Shown piece after piece: positions 27,562-36,602 of a stretch of DNA of 64,000 nucleotides (the stretch's first letter is position 1; the number at the start of each line of letters is the position of its first letter). The DNA is from Algoriphagus sp. AK58 (GTDB lineage Bacteria > Bacteroidota > Bacteroidia > Cytophagales > Cyclobacteriaceae): assembly GCF_014324365.1 (NCBI RefSeq), contig NZ_QEIG01000006.1, positions 1 through 64,000 of the forward strand. The letters run 5' to 3'. The translations under genes were made by a program, and so were the position numbers. The notes below the pieces were generated by a model. The model was not told the origin of the DNA and ran no database searches. It was given only the letters and a program-made list of their open reading frames with translations.

Positions 27562-28098
27562 TCAATTTCTTTCTATCAACTCTTGTTGATAAACGAGATT
27601 GAGAAAGCTCAGGACCTCCCCAAACGCTTCGGCTGCTTTGGCCTGTTGATCGCTTACTTTTTTTCCCAGCAATCTGCAAAGAAGAAGTCCATAGATCCCA
27701 TTGAGGCAGATTTGGATTTCGTTGCCGGGATTTTCCCCATTGGCTGCCAAAATAGAATCAAGAATATGGGGTTTGGCTTGGTGATAAGTTTGGAAGTAGG
27801 ATTTATCGGATTTCAGCAATCTGTAGTGAAGCTGTAGCAGTTGGTCTACCAGCGTGTTTAGCTCTTTTAGGTGGCCTTTTTCCAGTATTCCCTGGCTCTT
27901 CATCTCGGTTAATAGCCGTTCAAACCACTCCGTGATTTTCTTTTTTTCGGCATCCGATACTGGATAGTGTGCAATTACATATTCTCGGATCTCCTCCATG
28001 TTTCCCTGAAAAGATCGGATTAGATCCTCCATTTGGTACATGTAGATCAGGTATTCTCCGATGTTTTGGGATTTTTTCTTTTCGGCAACAGATTGCAT
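27562..28098 (-). CDS. DUF4924 family protein
   Basis: 178 aa, helical, cytosolic. The N-terminus VAEKKKSQNIGEYLIYMYQM and the EDLIR, YPVSDAEKK and GHLKELN motifs fit DUF4924, a Bacteroidota-restricted family of unknown function. The start ATG 28098 lies 22 bp downstream of a TAnnTTTG-type -7 box. It is divergent from lepA across a 429-bp spacer full of TATTTC motifs. Confidence 0.85.
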   Translation of the reverse strand: MQSVAEKKKSQNIGEYLIYMYQMEDLIRSFQGNMEEIREYVIAHYPVSDAEKKKITEWFERLLTEMKSQGILEKGHLKELNTLVDQLLQLHYRLLKSDKSYFQTYHQAKPHILDSILAANGENPGNEIQICLNGIYGLLLCRLLGKKVSDQQAKAAEAFGEVLSFLNLVYQQELIERN

Positions 28099-28119
28099 GG
28101 AATTGGGTTAATGAAAAAG

Positions 28120-28127
28120 CAAAAGTA
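28120..28127 (-). promoter_or_regulatory. -7 promoter box of DUF4924 gene
   Basis: TACTTTTG on the minus strand matches the Bacteroidota -7 consensus TAnnTTTG, 22 bp upstream of ATG 28098. No clear -33 TTTG seen. Confidence 0.55.
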
Positions 28128-28159
28128 GGAAATGATGTAAATACAGTGGAATTACAGTT

Positions 28160-28472
28160 GAAATACACTAGAAATAAACCTCGCTGCGCGAGGTGAAATA
28201 AGCTTTGCAGTTCGGAAACACCGGATCATATCAACCAAAATTATTTCGCCGAAGGCGTATTTCGTTTTGCGTAGCAAAAGTTATTTCAAGTGTATTTCGG
28301 TTGAAATCATCTGGCTTTAGGCTTATTTCATCCTTAAAAGCATAAAGTATTTCAATAATATTTTATGGGTAATGATCTCGCAGTAGGCCTATTTCATTTT
28401 GCGAAGCAAAAAGTATTTCTACCATATTTCCAATGTATTTCAGAAAGTGTAAACCCGATATAAGCCTATTTC
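28160..28472. repeat. array of TATTTC motifs with mini-hairpins
   Basis: Eleven TATTTC on the plus strand (28242, 28258, 28282, 28293, 28324, 28348, 28390, 28414, 28425, 28436, 28467) and three GAAATA (28160, 28171, 28195) within 313 bp. Between them sit small hairpins: CCTCGC-tgc-GCGAGG-like (about 28179-28193), CGCC-gaa-GGCG (about 28247), TTTTGC-gta-GCAAAA (about 28265) and TTTTGC-gaa-GCAAAA (about 28397). It fills the spacer between DUF4924 and lepA. No ORF. Confidence 0.7.
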
Positions 28473-28504
28473 AAATTCCCTATCAATCAAACCCTCTTTT
28501 TTCC

Positions 28505-28512
28505 TACTTTTG
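28505..28512 (+). promoter_or_regulatory. -7 promoter box of lepA
   Basis: TACTTTTG matches TAnnTTTG and ends 16 bp before ATG 28528. It also argues that TTG 28510, which lies inside the box, is not the start. Confidence 0.55.
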
Positions 28513-28527
28513 CGCCACGAAGAGCTT

Positions 28528-30315
28528 ATGAAAAACATTAGAAATTTCTGTATCATCGCCCATATCGATCATGGGAAGAGTACATTGGCGGATAGGTTGT
28601 TGCAGTTTACCAACACGATCTCTGATCGCGAAATGCAAAACCAAGTGTTGGACGATATGGATCTGGAGCGAGAGCGGGGCATCACCATCAAGTCTCATGC
28701 GATCCAGATGAAGTACACCTACAAGGGAGAGGAGTATATCCTCAACCTGATCGATACTCCGGGACACGTTGACTTTTCGTATGAAGTGTCCAGATCCATT
28801 GCCGCCTGTGAGGGCGCGTTGTTGATTGTGGATGCTTCCCAGGGAATCGAAGCTCAGACCATTTCCAATCTCTATTTGGCTTTGGGTCAGGATCTGGAAA
28901 TCATTCCGGTGTTGAACAAAATTGACCTTCCGGGAGCCGATCCCGAAAGCCGCGCCGATGAAGTAATTGACTTGATCGGATGCAATCGTGAAGATATTAT
29001 TTTGGCCTCCGGCAAAGAGGGGATTGGAATCGAAGATATCCTCAATGCTGTCGTGGAGCGTATTCCAGCCCCGAAAGGAGATCCAGAGGCACCGCTTCAG
29101 GCGATGATTTTTGACTCTCAGTTTAACTCCTTCCGTGGAGTAGAAGTAATCTTTCGGATCTTCAATGGTACTATCAACAAGGGTGACAAAATCAAATTTG
29201 TAAATACAGGGAAGGAATATTTTGCAGACGAAATCGGAATTCTCGGTATCAACCAAATTCCTCAGCAGACCATGAGTGCCGGTAATGTGGGTTACCTCAT
29301 TTCCGGTATCAAAGTGGCCAAAGAAGTGGCGGTTGGAGATACGATAACCCATGTGAAAAATCCTTGCAAGGAAGCGATCAAAGGGTTTGAAAATGTGAAG
29401 CCGATGGTTTTTGCAGGGATTTATCCGGTAGATACCACCGAGTTTGAAGAGCTTCGTGCTTCCATGGAAAAACTCCAATTGAACGATGCTTCCTTGGTGT
29501 GGGAACCTGAAACTTCCGCCGCTTTGGGTTTTGGATTCCGTTGCGGATTCTTGGGTATGCTCCACATGGAGATCGTACAGGAGCGATTGGAGCGAGAATT
29601 TGACATGACCGTCATCACGACGGTGCCTTCGGTTCAGTTTAGAGCACTTATGACCAATGGTTCGGTGCAGGTCATCAATGCCCCCAGCGATATGCCGGAT
29701 CCTACCAAAATGGATCATATTGAGGAGCCTTTTGTCAAGGCTTCCATTATTACAGCTTCCGATTATGTAGGGCCTGTGATTCAGCTGTGTATGGAAAAGC
29801 GAGGACAGATCAAAAATCAGGTGTACTTGACTGCCGACCGTGTCGAATTGCAGTTTGATATGCCCTTGGCGGAGATCGTGTTTGACTTCTTCGACAAGTT
29901 GAAAACCATTTCCAGAGGCTATGCTTCTTTGGATTACGAACTGAAAGGATTCCAACCGTCCCACATGGTGCGTTTGGATATCATGCTCAACGGTGAACCT
30001 GTGGATGCGCTTTCTGCCATCGTGCACCGTGACAAAGCTTACGAGTGGGGCAAGAGACTCTGTGAAAAGTTAAGAGAGCTTGTACCAAGGCAAATGTTTG
30101 AGATTGCAATCCAAGCTGCTATTGGACAAAAGATCATTGCCCGTGAGACGATCAAGGCGCTTCGAAAGAATGTGTTGGCCAAGTGTTATGGCGGTGATAT
30201 TTCTCGAAAAAGAAAGCTTCTAGAAAAGCAGAAAAAAGGTAAGAAGCGTATGAGACAAGTCGGCAACGTCGAGGTGCCTCAGGAGGCGTTTATGGCGGTG
30301 TTGAAGTTGGATTAA
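28528..30315 (+). CDS. lepA: elongation factor 4 (LepA)
   Basis: 595 aa from ATG 28528 ([19 protein letters not shown]), close to E. coli LepA (599 aa). A TTG 18 bp upstream would fall inside the promoter box. GTPase motifs: G1 AHIDHGKS (11-18), switch [11 protein letters not shown]3 DTPGH (76-80), G4 NKID. Then EF-G-like domains II, III and V, and the LepA-specific C-terminal domain ending [18 protein letters not shown]. The protein is a ribosome-associated GTPase that affects initiation and back-translocation. The gene is alone with its own promoter, followed by a four-helix-bundle gene. Confidence 0.97.
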   Translation: MKNIRNFCIIAHIDHGKSTLADRLLQFTNTISDREMQNQVLDDMDLERERGITIKSHAIQMKYTYKGEEYILNLIDTPGHVDFSYEVSRSIAACEGALLIVDASQGIEAQTISNLYLALGQDLEIIPVLNKIDLPGADPESRADEVIDLIGCNREDIILASGKEGIGIEDILNAVVERIPAPKGDPEAPLQAMIFDSQFNSFRGVEVIFRIFNGTINKGDKIKFVNTGKEYFADEIGILGINQIPQQTMSAGNVGYLISGIKVAKEVAVGDTITHVKNPCKEAIKGFENVKPMVFAGIYPVDTTEFEELRASMEKLQLNDASLVWEPETSAALGFGFRCGFLGMLHMEIVQERLEREFDMTVITTVPSVQFRALMTNGSVQVINAPSDMPDPTKMDHIEEPFVKASIITASDYVGPVIQLCMEKRGQIKNQVYLTADRVELQFDMPLAEIVFDFFDKLKTISRGYASLDYELKGFQPSHMVRLDIMLNGEPVDALSAIVHRDKAYEWGKRLCEKLRELVPRQMFEIAIQAAIGQKIIARETIKALRKNVLAKCYGGDISRKRKLLEKQKKGKKRMRQVGNVEVPQEAFMAVLKLD

Positions 30316-30323
30316 CACTTCGA

Positions 30324-30335
30324 TGTTCGAAATTC
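30324..30335 (+). repeat. left arm of inverted repeat flanking four-helix-bundle gene
   Basis: TGTTCGAAATTC, the exact reverse complement of 30818-30829. It sits 9 bp after the lepA stop. Confidence 0.6.
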
Positions 30336-30449
30336 GAAGTTCTTCATTCGTTATTATTCTGTTCTCTATTTGAAATTCCTTCTTCTATTCCTTTAGATCA
30401 TTCTACTTTACATGGTTTTCTTGTTTTTTAATTAAAATTCAAATTTGCC

Positions 30450-30812
30450 ATGGGAAAGAAGTTTGATCTAGAGGATACATTGATTGATTTTGCAGCCCAA
30501 ATCATATTGTTTATGGATGGTATGATTCCAACGAAGGCAGGTAGCCATATCTCAGGACAAATGCTTCGTAGCGGAACTAGTCCTGCCTTAAATTATGGAG
30601 AAGCTCAAAGCGGTGAATCCAGAAGGGATTTCATTCACAAATTGAAAGTGATTTTAAAGGAGTTGCGTGAAACCTTAGTGGCTTTGAAAATCACTGAAAG
30701 ATCAAACCTTCATCCGGATCTTGAATTTTTAAACTTGATGAAGGATGAATGCAATCAGTTGATTTCCATTTTTGTCAAAAGTGTGACCACTGCTGAAAAG
30801 AATGGATTTTGA
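30450..30812 (+). CDS. four-helix-bundle protein (23S rRNA intervening-sequence type)
   Basis: 120 aa, all helical, starting MGKKFDLEDTLIDFAAQII. The conserved pattern SHISGQMLRSGTSPALNYGEA followed by RRDFIHKLKVILKELRET is that of the four-helix-bundle/S23 family, first known from ORFs in 23S rRNA intervening sequences and related to the Avd proteins of diversity-generating retroelements. Here it lies in a protein-coding region. Perfect 12-bp inverted repeats flank it (30324-30335 and 30818-30829), the right one beginning 6 bp after the stop codon. Function in such solitary copies is unknown. Confidence 0.85.
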   Translation: MGKKFDLEDTLIDFAAQIILFMDGMIPTKAGSHISGQMLRSGTSPALNYGEAQSGESRRDFIHKLKVILKELRETLVALKITERSNLHPDLEFLNLMKDECNQLISIFVKSVTTAEKNGF

Positions 30813-30817
30813 ATAAT

Positions 30818-30829
30818 GAATTTCGAACA
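30818..30829 (-). repeat. right arm of inverted repeat flanking four-helix-bundle gene
   Basis: GAATTTCGAACA, exact reverse complement of the left arm at 30324. The similarity continues imperfectly both outward (CACT..TTCGA) and inward (ATTATTC). Confidence 0.6.
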
Positions 30830-30868
30830 CAGAATGTCGAATAGTGAATTCGACCAACCCCAAACAGT

Positions 30869-31753
30869 ATGTTTACATTAATCGACGGAAAAAAGACATC
30901 CCAAGAAATCAAGAATGAAATCGCTGCCAGAGTAGCGGAAATCAAAGCCGAGGGCGGAAAAACGCCCCACTTGGCGGCTGTACTTGTAGGCAACGACGGC
31001 GCTAGCCAAACCTATGTCGGTGCCAAAGTAAAAGCCTGCGAGGAAGTGGGATTTCAGTCCACCTTGGTGCGTCTTGAGGCAGATATCTCAGAGGCTGAAC
31101 TGCTCAAAGTGGTAGAAGACATCAATGAAAATCCGGACATCGACGGATTGATTGTTCAACTCCCTCTTCCAAAGCATATCTCCGTGGATAAGGTGACCAA
31201 CAAGATCAAGCCAGAAAAAGACGTAGATGGGTTTACTCCTGCCAATGTAGGACGAATGACACTCAACTGGCCAGCCTACGTGGCTGCAACTCCTTATGGA
31301 ATCGTGGAACTTTTGAAGCGATATCAAATAGAAACTTCTGGAAAACATTGTGTGGTGATTGGTAGAAGCCATATTGTAGGCAGCCCGATGAGTATTCTTA
31401 TGGCGAGAAATGGCTATCCAGGAAATGCCACCGTAACTCTGACACACAGCAAAACGCAAAATTTGGCAGAAATCTGTCGAACAGCTGATATCCTGATCGT
31501 AGCGATCGGCAAACCGGAGTTTGTCACCGCCGACATGGTGAAGCCAGGGGCGGTAGTGATCGACGTGGGAATTCACCGAATCGATGATCCAAGCAAAAAG
31601 TCCGGGTTCAGACTGATTGGAGATGTGAAGTTTGACGAAGTAGCTCCTTTGGTCTCTGCAATCACTCCTGTGCCGGGTGGAGTAGGTCCGATGACGATTG
31701 CAGCTTTACTTTACAATACCCTTCAATCTGCCGAAAAGAAGGTTTTTGGATAA
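30869..31753 (+). CDS. folD: bifunctional methylene-THF dehydrogenase / cyclohydrolase
   Basis: 294 aa. Oxidises 5,10-methylene-THF with NADP+ and hydrolyses methenyl-THF to 10-formyl-THF. Seen motifs: [16 protein letters not shown] (catalytic YxxxK with the Lys), the substrate motif [10 protein letters not shown], the PxxDVDGF motif ([14 protein letters not shown]), the Rossmann [10 protein letters not shown], and C-terminal [11 protein letters not shown]. Length matches the family (about 290). ATG 30869 gives the usual N-terminus. Upstream is the right arm of the four-helix-bundle inverted repeat, and downstream is a tRNA with its own promoter. Confidence 0.96.
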   Translation: MFTLIDGKKTSQEIKNEIAARVAEIKAEGGKTPHLAAVLVGNDGASQTYVGAKVKACEEVGFQSTLVRLEADISEAELLKVVEDINENPDIDGLIVQLPLPKHISVDKVTNKIKPEKDVDGFTPANVGRMTLNWPAYVAATPYGIVELLKRYQIETSGKHCVVIGRSHIVGSPMSILMARNGYPGNATVTLTHSKTQNLAEICRTADILIVAIGKPEFVTADMVKPGAVVIDVGIHRIDDPSKKSGFRLIGDVKFDEVAPLVSAITPVPGGVGPMTIAALLYNTLQSAEKKVFG

Positions 31754-31787
31754 AACTCAAAAAAAGTCAAGAAATCCTTGAATCAGG

Positions 31788-31819
31788 TTTGCATCGATTG
31801 CCTTGGATTTCTACTTTTG
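31788..31819 (+). promoter_or_regulatory. promoter of tRNA-Leu
   Basis: TTTG (31788-31791), 20-bp spacer, TACTTTTG (31812-31819): an exact match to the Bacteroidota sigma factor consensus TTTG-N17-23-TAnnTTTG. It ends 13 bp before the tRNA. Confidence 0.8.
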
Positions 31820-31832
31820 CTGACCCTAATAC

Positions 31833-31916
31833 GCGCATGTGGTGAAACTGGTAGACACGCCACTTTGAGGGGGTGGTGCCCGTTCGGGTGTGGAAGTTCG
31901 AATCTTCTCATGCGCA
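31833..31916 (+). tRNA. tRNA-Leu (anticodon GAG)
   Basis: 84 nt. Acceptor stem GCGCATG / CATGCGC with discriminator A. Class II variable arm (GGTGCCCGTTCGGGTGT), anticodon loop TTGAGGG with GAG at 31867-31869, and T-loop GTTCGAATC. The 3' CCA is not encoded. It reads CUC/CUU leucine codons. Flanked by its own promoter and terminator. Confidence 0.95.
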
Positions 31917-31918
31917 CA

Positions 31919-31950
31919 AAGCCCAACTGAGATATCGGTTGGGCTTTTTT
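31919..31950 (+). terminator. terminator of tRNA-Leu
   Basis: GCCCAAC (31921-31927) pairs with GTTGGGC (31938-31944), followed by TTTTTT. Confidence 0.85.
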
Positions 31951-32011
31951 CTTTGAATGGGCTTTTTTGTGGCCGAAAAATTTTTACCTTTTCCGACTAT
32001 TCACCTGCCTT

Positions 32012-32554
32012 ATGAAAAACCTTATCAAGTTTTCGCTTTCAGCCTTTCTTTTTGCTTTCAGCCTTTCTGTCTTTGCGCAGACACCGCAGTTTCCTATTGT
32101 CAAAGGATTCGGAGGTATCTATGAAATTCCTGATGCCACAGAGCGCCCCGACGGAACCTTGGAATACAAAATTCTGGTAGACCTTACTTCTCCCTCGGAA
32201 GATAATAAGCAGATTTCCCGATTTGTGGACAATGTGGCCAGAATGATGAATCTTCATGGTTTGGCTGGGGTGACCAAGGACAGACTAAAAGTAAAAGTGA
32301 TTATTCACGGCGGAGGTATTTTCACGTTGTTGACTCACGAGAATTACAAAAAGCGATTTGAAGTCGACAATCCTAATTTGGCTGTCTTCGAGGCCCTAAA
32401 AGAAGCAGGTGCTGATATAATGGTCTGTGGACAGTCTCTGATCGCCCGAAATCTTAAGACTTCGGATCTTTGGCCTGGGGTGAGAATCGCTCATTCTGCC
32501 CTTACCACCATTACGACCTATGTGCCTCAAGGCTATATTTTATTGAGGTTTTGA
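32012..32554 (+). CDS. exported DsrE/DsrF-like protein
   Basis: 180 aa from ATG 32012. The frame could begin at TTG 31967 but only ATG 32012 gives a clean signal peptide (MKNLIKFSLSAFLFAFSLSV, cleaved after FAQ). The mature part matches periplasmic DsrE-like proteins: YKILVDLTSP, VARMMNLHGLAG, KVKVIIHGGGIFTLL, AGADIMVCGQSL. The Cys in MVCGQS corresponds to the sulfur-carrying position of DsrE/TusD-type folds. Sulfur trafficking is a family-level guess. No dsr genes nearby. The hybrid kinase starts 17 bp downstream. Confidence 0.82.
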   Translation: MKNLIKFSLSAFLFAFSLSVFAQTPQFPIVKGFGGIYEIPDATERPDGTLEYKILVDLTSPSEDNKQISRFVDNVARMMNLHGLAGVTKDRLKVKVIIHGGGIFTLLTHENYKKRFEVDNPNLAVFEALKEAGADIMVCGQSLIARNLKTSDLWPGVRIAHSALTTITTYVPQGYILLRF

Positions 32555-32571
32555 TCAGCTTGGAATAGAAA

Positions 32572-35097
32572 TTGGTTAGTCAAGGGCTCAACAAGACTGC
32601 TAAGCCCTTGACCACCATTACTTCCACAGGCCGAAAGGTCGTCTTTGGTTTTTTTGTAGCAACCATTTTTTTGATTGCGGTTGCAGGTCTTACCTATATT
32701 TCCCTGAATCGCTTGGTGGAATCTGTGGATCAGCTTGCCCAGCCCAATCAAAAGCTGGATTTATTGAATTCCCTTCAGGAGGAGGTCTTTAAAATTACCC
32801 AAATAGGTTCGGAAAGTTCCATCAACGACGTTCGGATCAAGGACTCGACCATCCTTTTCTTGGAGACAAAGCTTTCTAAGCTGGATACGCTCTCCTCTGA
32901 TACGGTGGAAACACGCTCTATCCAGTCCATTCGTGAAAATTTGGCCTTATTGATCAATGGGTATCAGGATCTGTATGATGTAAAAAGAAATCTTTCCAAC
33001 CGGAATTTTTCCCAGGAAGCTCTCCGAAGACTGGAGATCAGTATCCGCAGAAGGGCATTGGCCCTAGAGACCCAGCCCTTGAGAGAATTAAATCCAAGAC
33101 AACTTAGAAACTCTGAACTGCAGCAGCAGGCCCAAGCCAATCTGGAGCGGCAATCAAGTGTCTTAAATGCTGATGAGGACCGAATCATTCGCTACCTACA
33201 GCAGTTTCAAAAGCAAAACGCAGAAAGTAATTCTCAGTCCAAAACAGTAAATTTGGATAGTGTGCTCTATTCCCTGAGTAGGGTGATGGGGAGAATTTAC
33301 CGTGAAGAATCCGTGCAGAGGCAAAATCTGGCACGTCTCGAATCGGATATTTTTCAAAAGCAGGCCACTCTGACCTCGACCATTCAGGCATTGATCGGAG
33401 ATCTGCAGGCTCAAACTATCCAATCCTCCAATGAACAAAGTCGTCAGGCAGCTAGCCTGGTTTCTGATGTTACTTTTTTCTTGATCATGGTGGTGGTGTT
33501 GGCGGTCTTGTCCACCTTGGCTTTGATCTATTCCATTCTCAAAGAGATTCGGATCAACCGACGCTATCAGGAGGATTTGGAAGTTTCCAGGCAAAAATCG
33601 GAGGAGTTGGCTAGATCCAAGCAAGAGTTTTTGGCCAATATGAGCCATGAAATCCGAAATCCGCTTCACCTGATTCAGGGGTATGGAAATGTTCTTAAAA
33701 AAACACCCCTTAACTCCGATCAGCTTTCCCATCTTCAGATGATCGGCTTTGCTTCAGACACGCTAAAGGAAATCGTGGATGATATTTTGGATTTTTCCAA
33801 ACTCGAGGCGGGAAAACTTAAGCTGGATAATTATCCTTTTGACCCTATCGGGCTTTTTGAAAACATTCAAAACTTCTTTGAGCTGAGCGCAAAAGAAAAA
33901 AAATTAGGGTTTGAGTGGAACATTGAATTGCCCGAAAATCAATGGCTGATCGGGGACGAACTCCGACTCAAGCAAATCCTCAACAATCTCCTGAGCAACG
34001 CTTTCAAATTCACTAAAAAAGGAGGAATTGATGTTTCCATTAAATGGAAGTCAGGAATGCTTTTTCTGGAAGTGAAAGACTCCGGCATTGGGATGAAGCC
34101 CAAAGAGTTGGAAAAAGTGTTTCAGGAGTTTGATCAGGCAGACACTTCGGTTTCGAGGAGGTTTGGAGGTACAGGATTGGGATTGGCCATAGTCAAGCGC
34201 TTGGTAGATTTGATGAAGGGCGAACTCAAGGTGGAAAGCGAGTATGGGAAAGGTACCCTGATGCACGTCAGCATTCCCATGCAAACCAGCCCTGTGCCTG
34301 AGTGGACCGATACCAAATCCAACGCGGAGACGGTCGATTTGACAGGGATTCAAGTGCTATTGGTGGATGATGATGCGGTAGGCTTAAAGTACCTTCAGCT
34401 GGTATTGGAGTATTTTGGAGCAGAGGTCAAAACCTATCAAGGAGGAGTTTCCTTCAGAGATTCTTTTTCGGTAGAGCCTTTTGATTTTGCCTTAATCGAT
34501 ATTCAGATGCCTGAAATTTCCGGATATGAAGTGGTCAAATCTCTCAAATCCATGGACTTTTATTCCCAGTTGCCGGTGTTGGCCATGACTGCCAATGTAT
34601 TTGTAGAAGAGAAGGAAAAACTCCAGAATCAAGGTTTTCAGGATGTTATTCTAAAGCCTTTTCAGGAAAAAGAACTGGTCGAAAAACTTGGGATCCTTTT
34701 TCCCGAAAGGACCAAAGCTCAAAAAATCGAAGGAAATACCCAGCCCAATGATATGTCAATGCCTTACCAGCTAAATGATTTGGAGAAGTTTTGCATGGGA
34801 GATGAAGAGTTGCTTCAGGATATCATCAAAGACCTAATTCGCACCACGGAGGCTGACCTTGTCAAACTCAGCAAAGCCAGACTGAATGACCGATGGGATG
34901 AGATGCTTGAGATTTGCCATCAACTAGGTAGCCGCTTGGGACAAATCAAAAGCCCGGCAAGTCCATTTGCCCGAAAAGTGGAAAACAGTCTCAAAATCAA
35001 CAATAAATCAGGAATTATTGAGCCACTCAATACCCTGGATCAACTCACCCGGGAAACGCTTCAAGCCCTTAAGGACAAGATCAATCAGACTGCCTGA
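32572..35097 (+). CDS. hybrid sensor histidine kinase / response regulator with Hpt-like domain
   Basis: 841 aa. TTG start: no in-frame ATG precedes the first membrane helix, and TTG 32572 or 32608 are the options. Order: TM1 (23-43), periplasmic coiled-coil sensor (45-300), TM2 (about 301-323), HisKA with NMSHEIRNPL (His359), HATPase_c with NNLLSNAFKF and GTGLGLAIVKRL, receiver with LVDDD and phosphoacceptor D643 (FALIDIQMP), then a C-terminal helical Hpt-like domain with His783 in CHQLGSRLG. All elements of an intramolecular His-Asp-His relay are present. The convergent sigma-54 activator that abuts it is the obvious candidate output. Confidence 0.88.
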   Translation: MVSQGLNKTAKPLTTITSTGRKVVFGFFVATIFLIAVAGLTYISLNRLVESVDQLAQPNQKLDLLNSLQEEVFKITQIGSESSINDVRIKDSTILFLETKLSKLDTLSSDTVETRSIQSIRENLALLINGYQDLYDVKRNLSNRNFSQEALRRLEISIRRRALALETQPLRELNPRQLRNSELQQQAQANLERQSSVLNADEDRIIRYLQQFQKQNAESNSQSKTVNLDSVLYSLSRVMGRIYREESVQRQNLARLESDIFQKQATLTSTIQALIGDLQAQTIQSSNEQSRQAASLVSDVTFFLIMVVVLAVLSTLALIYSILKEIRINRRYQEDLEVSRQKSEELARSKQEFLANMSHEIRNPLHLIQGYGNVLKKTPLNSDQLSHLQMIGFASDTLKEIVDDILDFSKLEAGKLKLDNYPFDPIGLFENIQNFFELSAKEKKLGFEWNIELPENQWLIGDELRLKQILNNLLSNAFKFTKKGGIDVSIKWKSGMLFLEVKDSGIGMKPKELEKVFQEFDQADTSVSRRFGGTGLGLAIVKRLVDLMKGELKVESEYGKGTLMHVSIPMQTSPVPEWTDTKSNAETVDLTGIQVLLVDDDAVGLKYLQLVLEYFGAEVKTYQGGVSFRDSFSVEPFDFALIDIQMPEISGYEVVKSLKSMDFYSQLPVLAMTANVFVEEKEKLQNQGFQDVILKPFQEKELVEKLGILFPERTKAQKIEGNTQPNDMSMPYQLNDLEKFCMGDEELLQDIIKDLIRTTEADLVKLSKARLNDRWDEMLEICHQLGSRLGQIKSPASPFARKVENSLKINNKSGIIEPLNTLDQLTRETLQALKDKINQTA

Positions 35098-36519
35098 TTA
35101 TTCCAGACCGTATTTTTCCATTTTGCTGTAAAGCGTTTTACGGTCCATTTTGAGGATTTTGGCTGTTTTGGACTTGTTGTACCTTGTGTCTTGAAGCACT
35201 TTCAGAATCAATTCTTTCTCCTGCTCTTGAAAGTGGGATTTGTAATCTCCTGCAGGGATTGACCTTGCGGGAGCGATAGTAGAAGAGAAAGAAGCGGGGG
35301 AGGACTCAGAGGTCATCTTTTTCTCAAAAAATTGGGACTCGAGCAATTCTGAAGGGAGTGCATCTCGTTCGATTCGGTCACTTGCGCTGAGTAGTACAGC
35401 CCGATTGATCATATTTCGGAGTTCTCTTAGATTTCCCGGCCAGTCATAGGAATAGAACGTTTCCCACACTTCAGGTGCCAGACTTTTGATCGATTTGTTG
35501 AGGCGCTGATTGCTTTCTTCGATGAAGTTTTGGACAAAATGTTCCAGATCCGCCTTTCGGTTACGAAGAGGGATGGCATGTAGGGTAAACTCATTGAGAC
35601 GGTGGTATAGATCTTCCCTGAAAAGCCCCTCTCCGGATTGGGAAAGCAGGTTTTCATTGGTGGCAGCAATAATCCGTACATCGATCTCAATCTCCTTGTT
35701 GCCTCCGATTTTACGGATTTTTCTTTCCTGAATGGCCCGTAGAAGCTGGATTTGCACTTCATAACTCAGGTTGCCGATTTCGTCCAGAAAGATGGTGCCT
35801 CCGTTTGCCATTTCAAAGTGGCCGGTTTTGTGGTCCAAAGCTCCGGTAAATGCGCCTTTGACATGGCCAAACAGTTCCGAACCTGCGAGATCTTTGGGAA
35901 GTGCCCCGCAGTCGATGGCGATAAACGGACCGTTTTTACGGGAAGAAAATTCATGTATCCGTTTGGATATGAGTTCCTTTCCTGTGCCGGTCTCTCCCAG
36001 CACGAGAACACTCAAGTCAGTGGGAGCTACCAGTTGGATGTGTTTTTCCAATTTCTCTGCATCCTGTGAATCTCCCACGACATAAGAAGAATGGGAAGCT
36101 GAAGAAGATTTTGCCAGAGGAGAAGGGATTTCCTCTGTTTTCTCAGGAGTTGGTTTTGCTTTTTGGGAGAGTGATTCCCTTACCGTGGCCAGAAGCTCGT
36201 CGGGATTAATGGGTTTAGTGATGTATTCAAAAGCCCCAAGTTTCATCGCTTTGATGGCAATGCGGATATCCGAATAGTGAGTGATCAGGATAATCTGCAT
36301 TTGGGGGAATTTTTCTTTGGCCCATTGAAGAAGTTCCATCCCTGTACCATCAGGAAGACGAAAATCAGCAATCGTCAGATCTATTTTTTCCGTGGTAAGC
36401 AGATTTTGAGCTTCTTTCACCTTAGTGCAGGTGCTCACCTCGAATCCATTTTTTTCCAAAAAGTTTTTGACTATCCTCGAATAGGTCAAATCATCCTCGA
36501 CTAATAAGATATGGGCCAT
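35098..36519 (-). CDS. NtrC-family sigma-54-dependent response regulator
   Basis: 473 aa. Receiver (1-120) with EDD (8-10), phosphoacceptor D52 in IADFRLPDGTG, T80 and K102. AAA+ domain with Walker A GETGTGKE (175-182), sigma-54-contacting loop GAFTGA (222-227), Walker B GGTIFLDEIGN (240-250). A Fis-type HTH (KSKTAKILKMDRKTLYSKM) ends the protein. It activates RNAP-sigma-54 promoters when phosphorylated. Its stop codon touches the stop of the convergent hybrid kinase with no base between. Target genes are not identifiable here. Confidence 0.94.
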   Translation of the reverse strand: MAHILLVEDDLTYSRIVKNFLEKNGFEVSTCTKVKEAQNLLTTEKIDLTIADFRLPDGTGMELLQWAKEKFPQMQIILITHYSDIRIAIKAMKLGAFEYITKPINPDELLATVRESLSQKAKPTPEKTEEIPSPLAKSSSASHSSYVVGDSQDAEKLEKHIQLVAPTDLSVLVLGETGTGKELISKRIHEFSSRKNGPFIAIDCGALPKDLAGSELFGHVKGAFTGALDHKTGHFEMANGGTIFLDEIGNLSYEVQIQLLRAIQERKIRKIGGNKEIEIDVRIIAATNENLLSQSGEGLFREDLYHRLNEFTLHAIPLRNRKADLEHFVQNFIEESNQRLNKSIKSLAPEVWETFYSYDWPGNLRELRNMINRAVLLSASDRIERDALPSELLESQFFEKKMTSESSPASFSSTIAPARSIPAGDYKSHFQEQEKELILKVLQDTRYNKSKTAKILKMDRKTLYSKMEKYGLE

Positions 36520-36548
36520 GGTTTTCGCTTTTTTTTAATTAGGTTACA

Positions 36549-36582
36549 AAAAAAGCACCAGACAGACGTCCGGCGCTTTTTT
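36549..36582 (-). terminator. terminator of 105-aa secreted protein
   Basis: AAAAGCACCAGAC / GTCCGGCGCTTTT hairpin with two A-C mismatches and flanking A/T runs, between the 3' end of the 105-aa gene and the NtrC-type gene. Confidence 0.65.
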
Positions 36583-36602
36583 AATTAGAGGGATCTAGCA
36601 AC

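Noticed and set aside
28504..30027. 507-codon open frame antisense to lepA
   Set aside because: It is fully opposite a well-identified core gene, His/Ile/Arg-rich, and without domains; it is a shadow of lepA codon usage.
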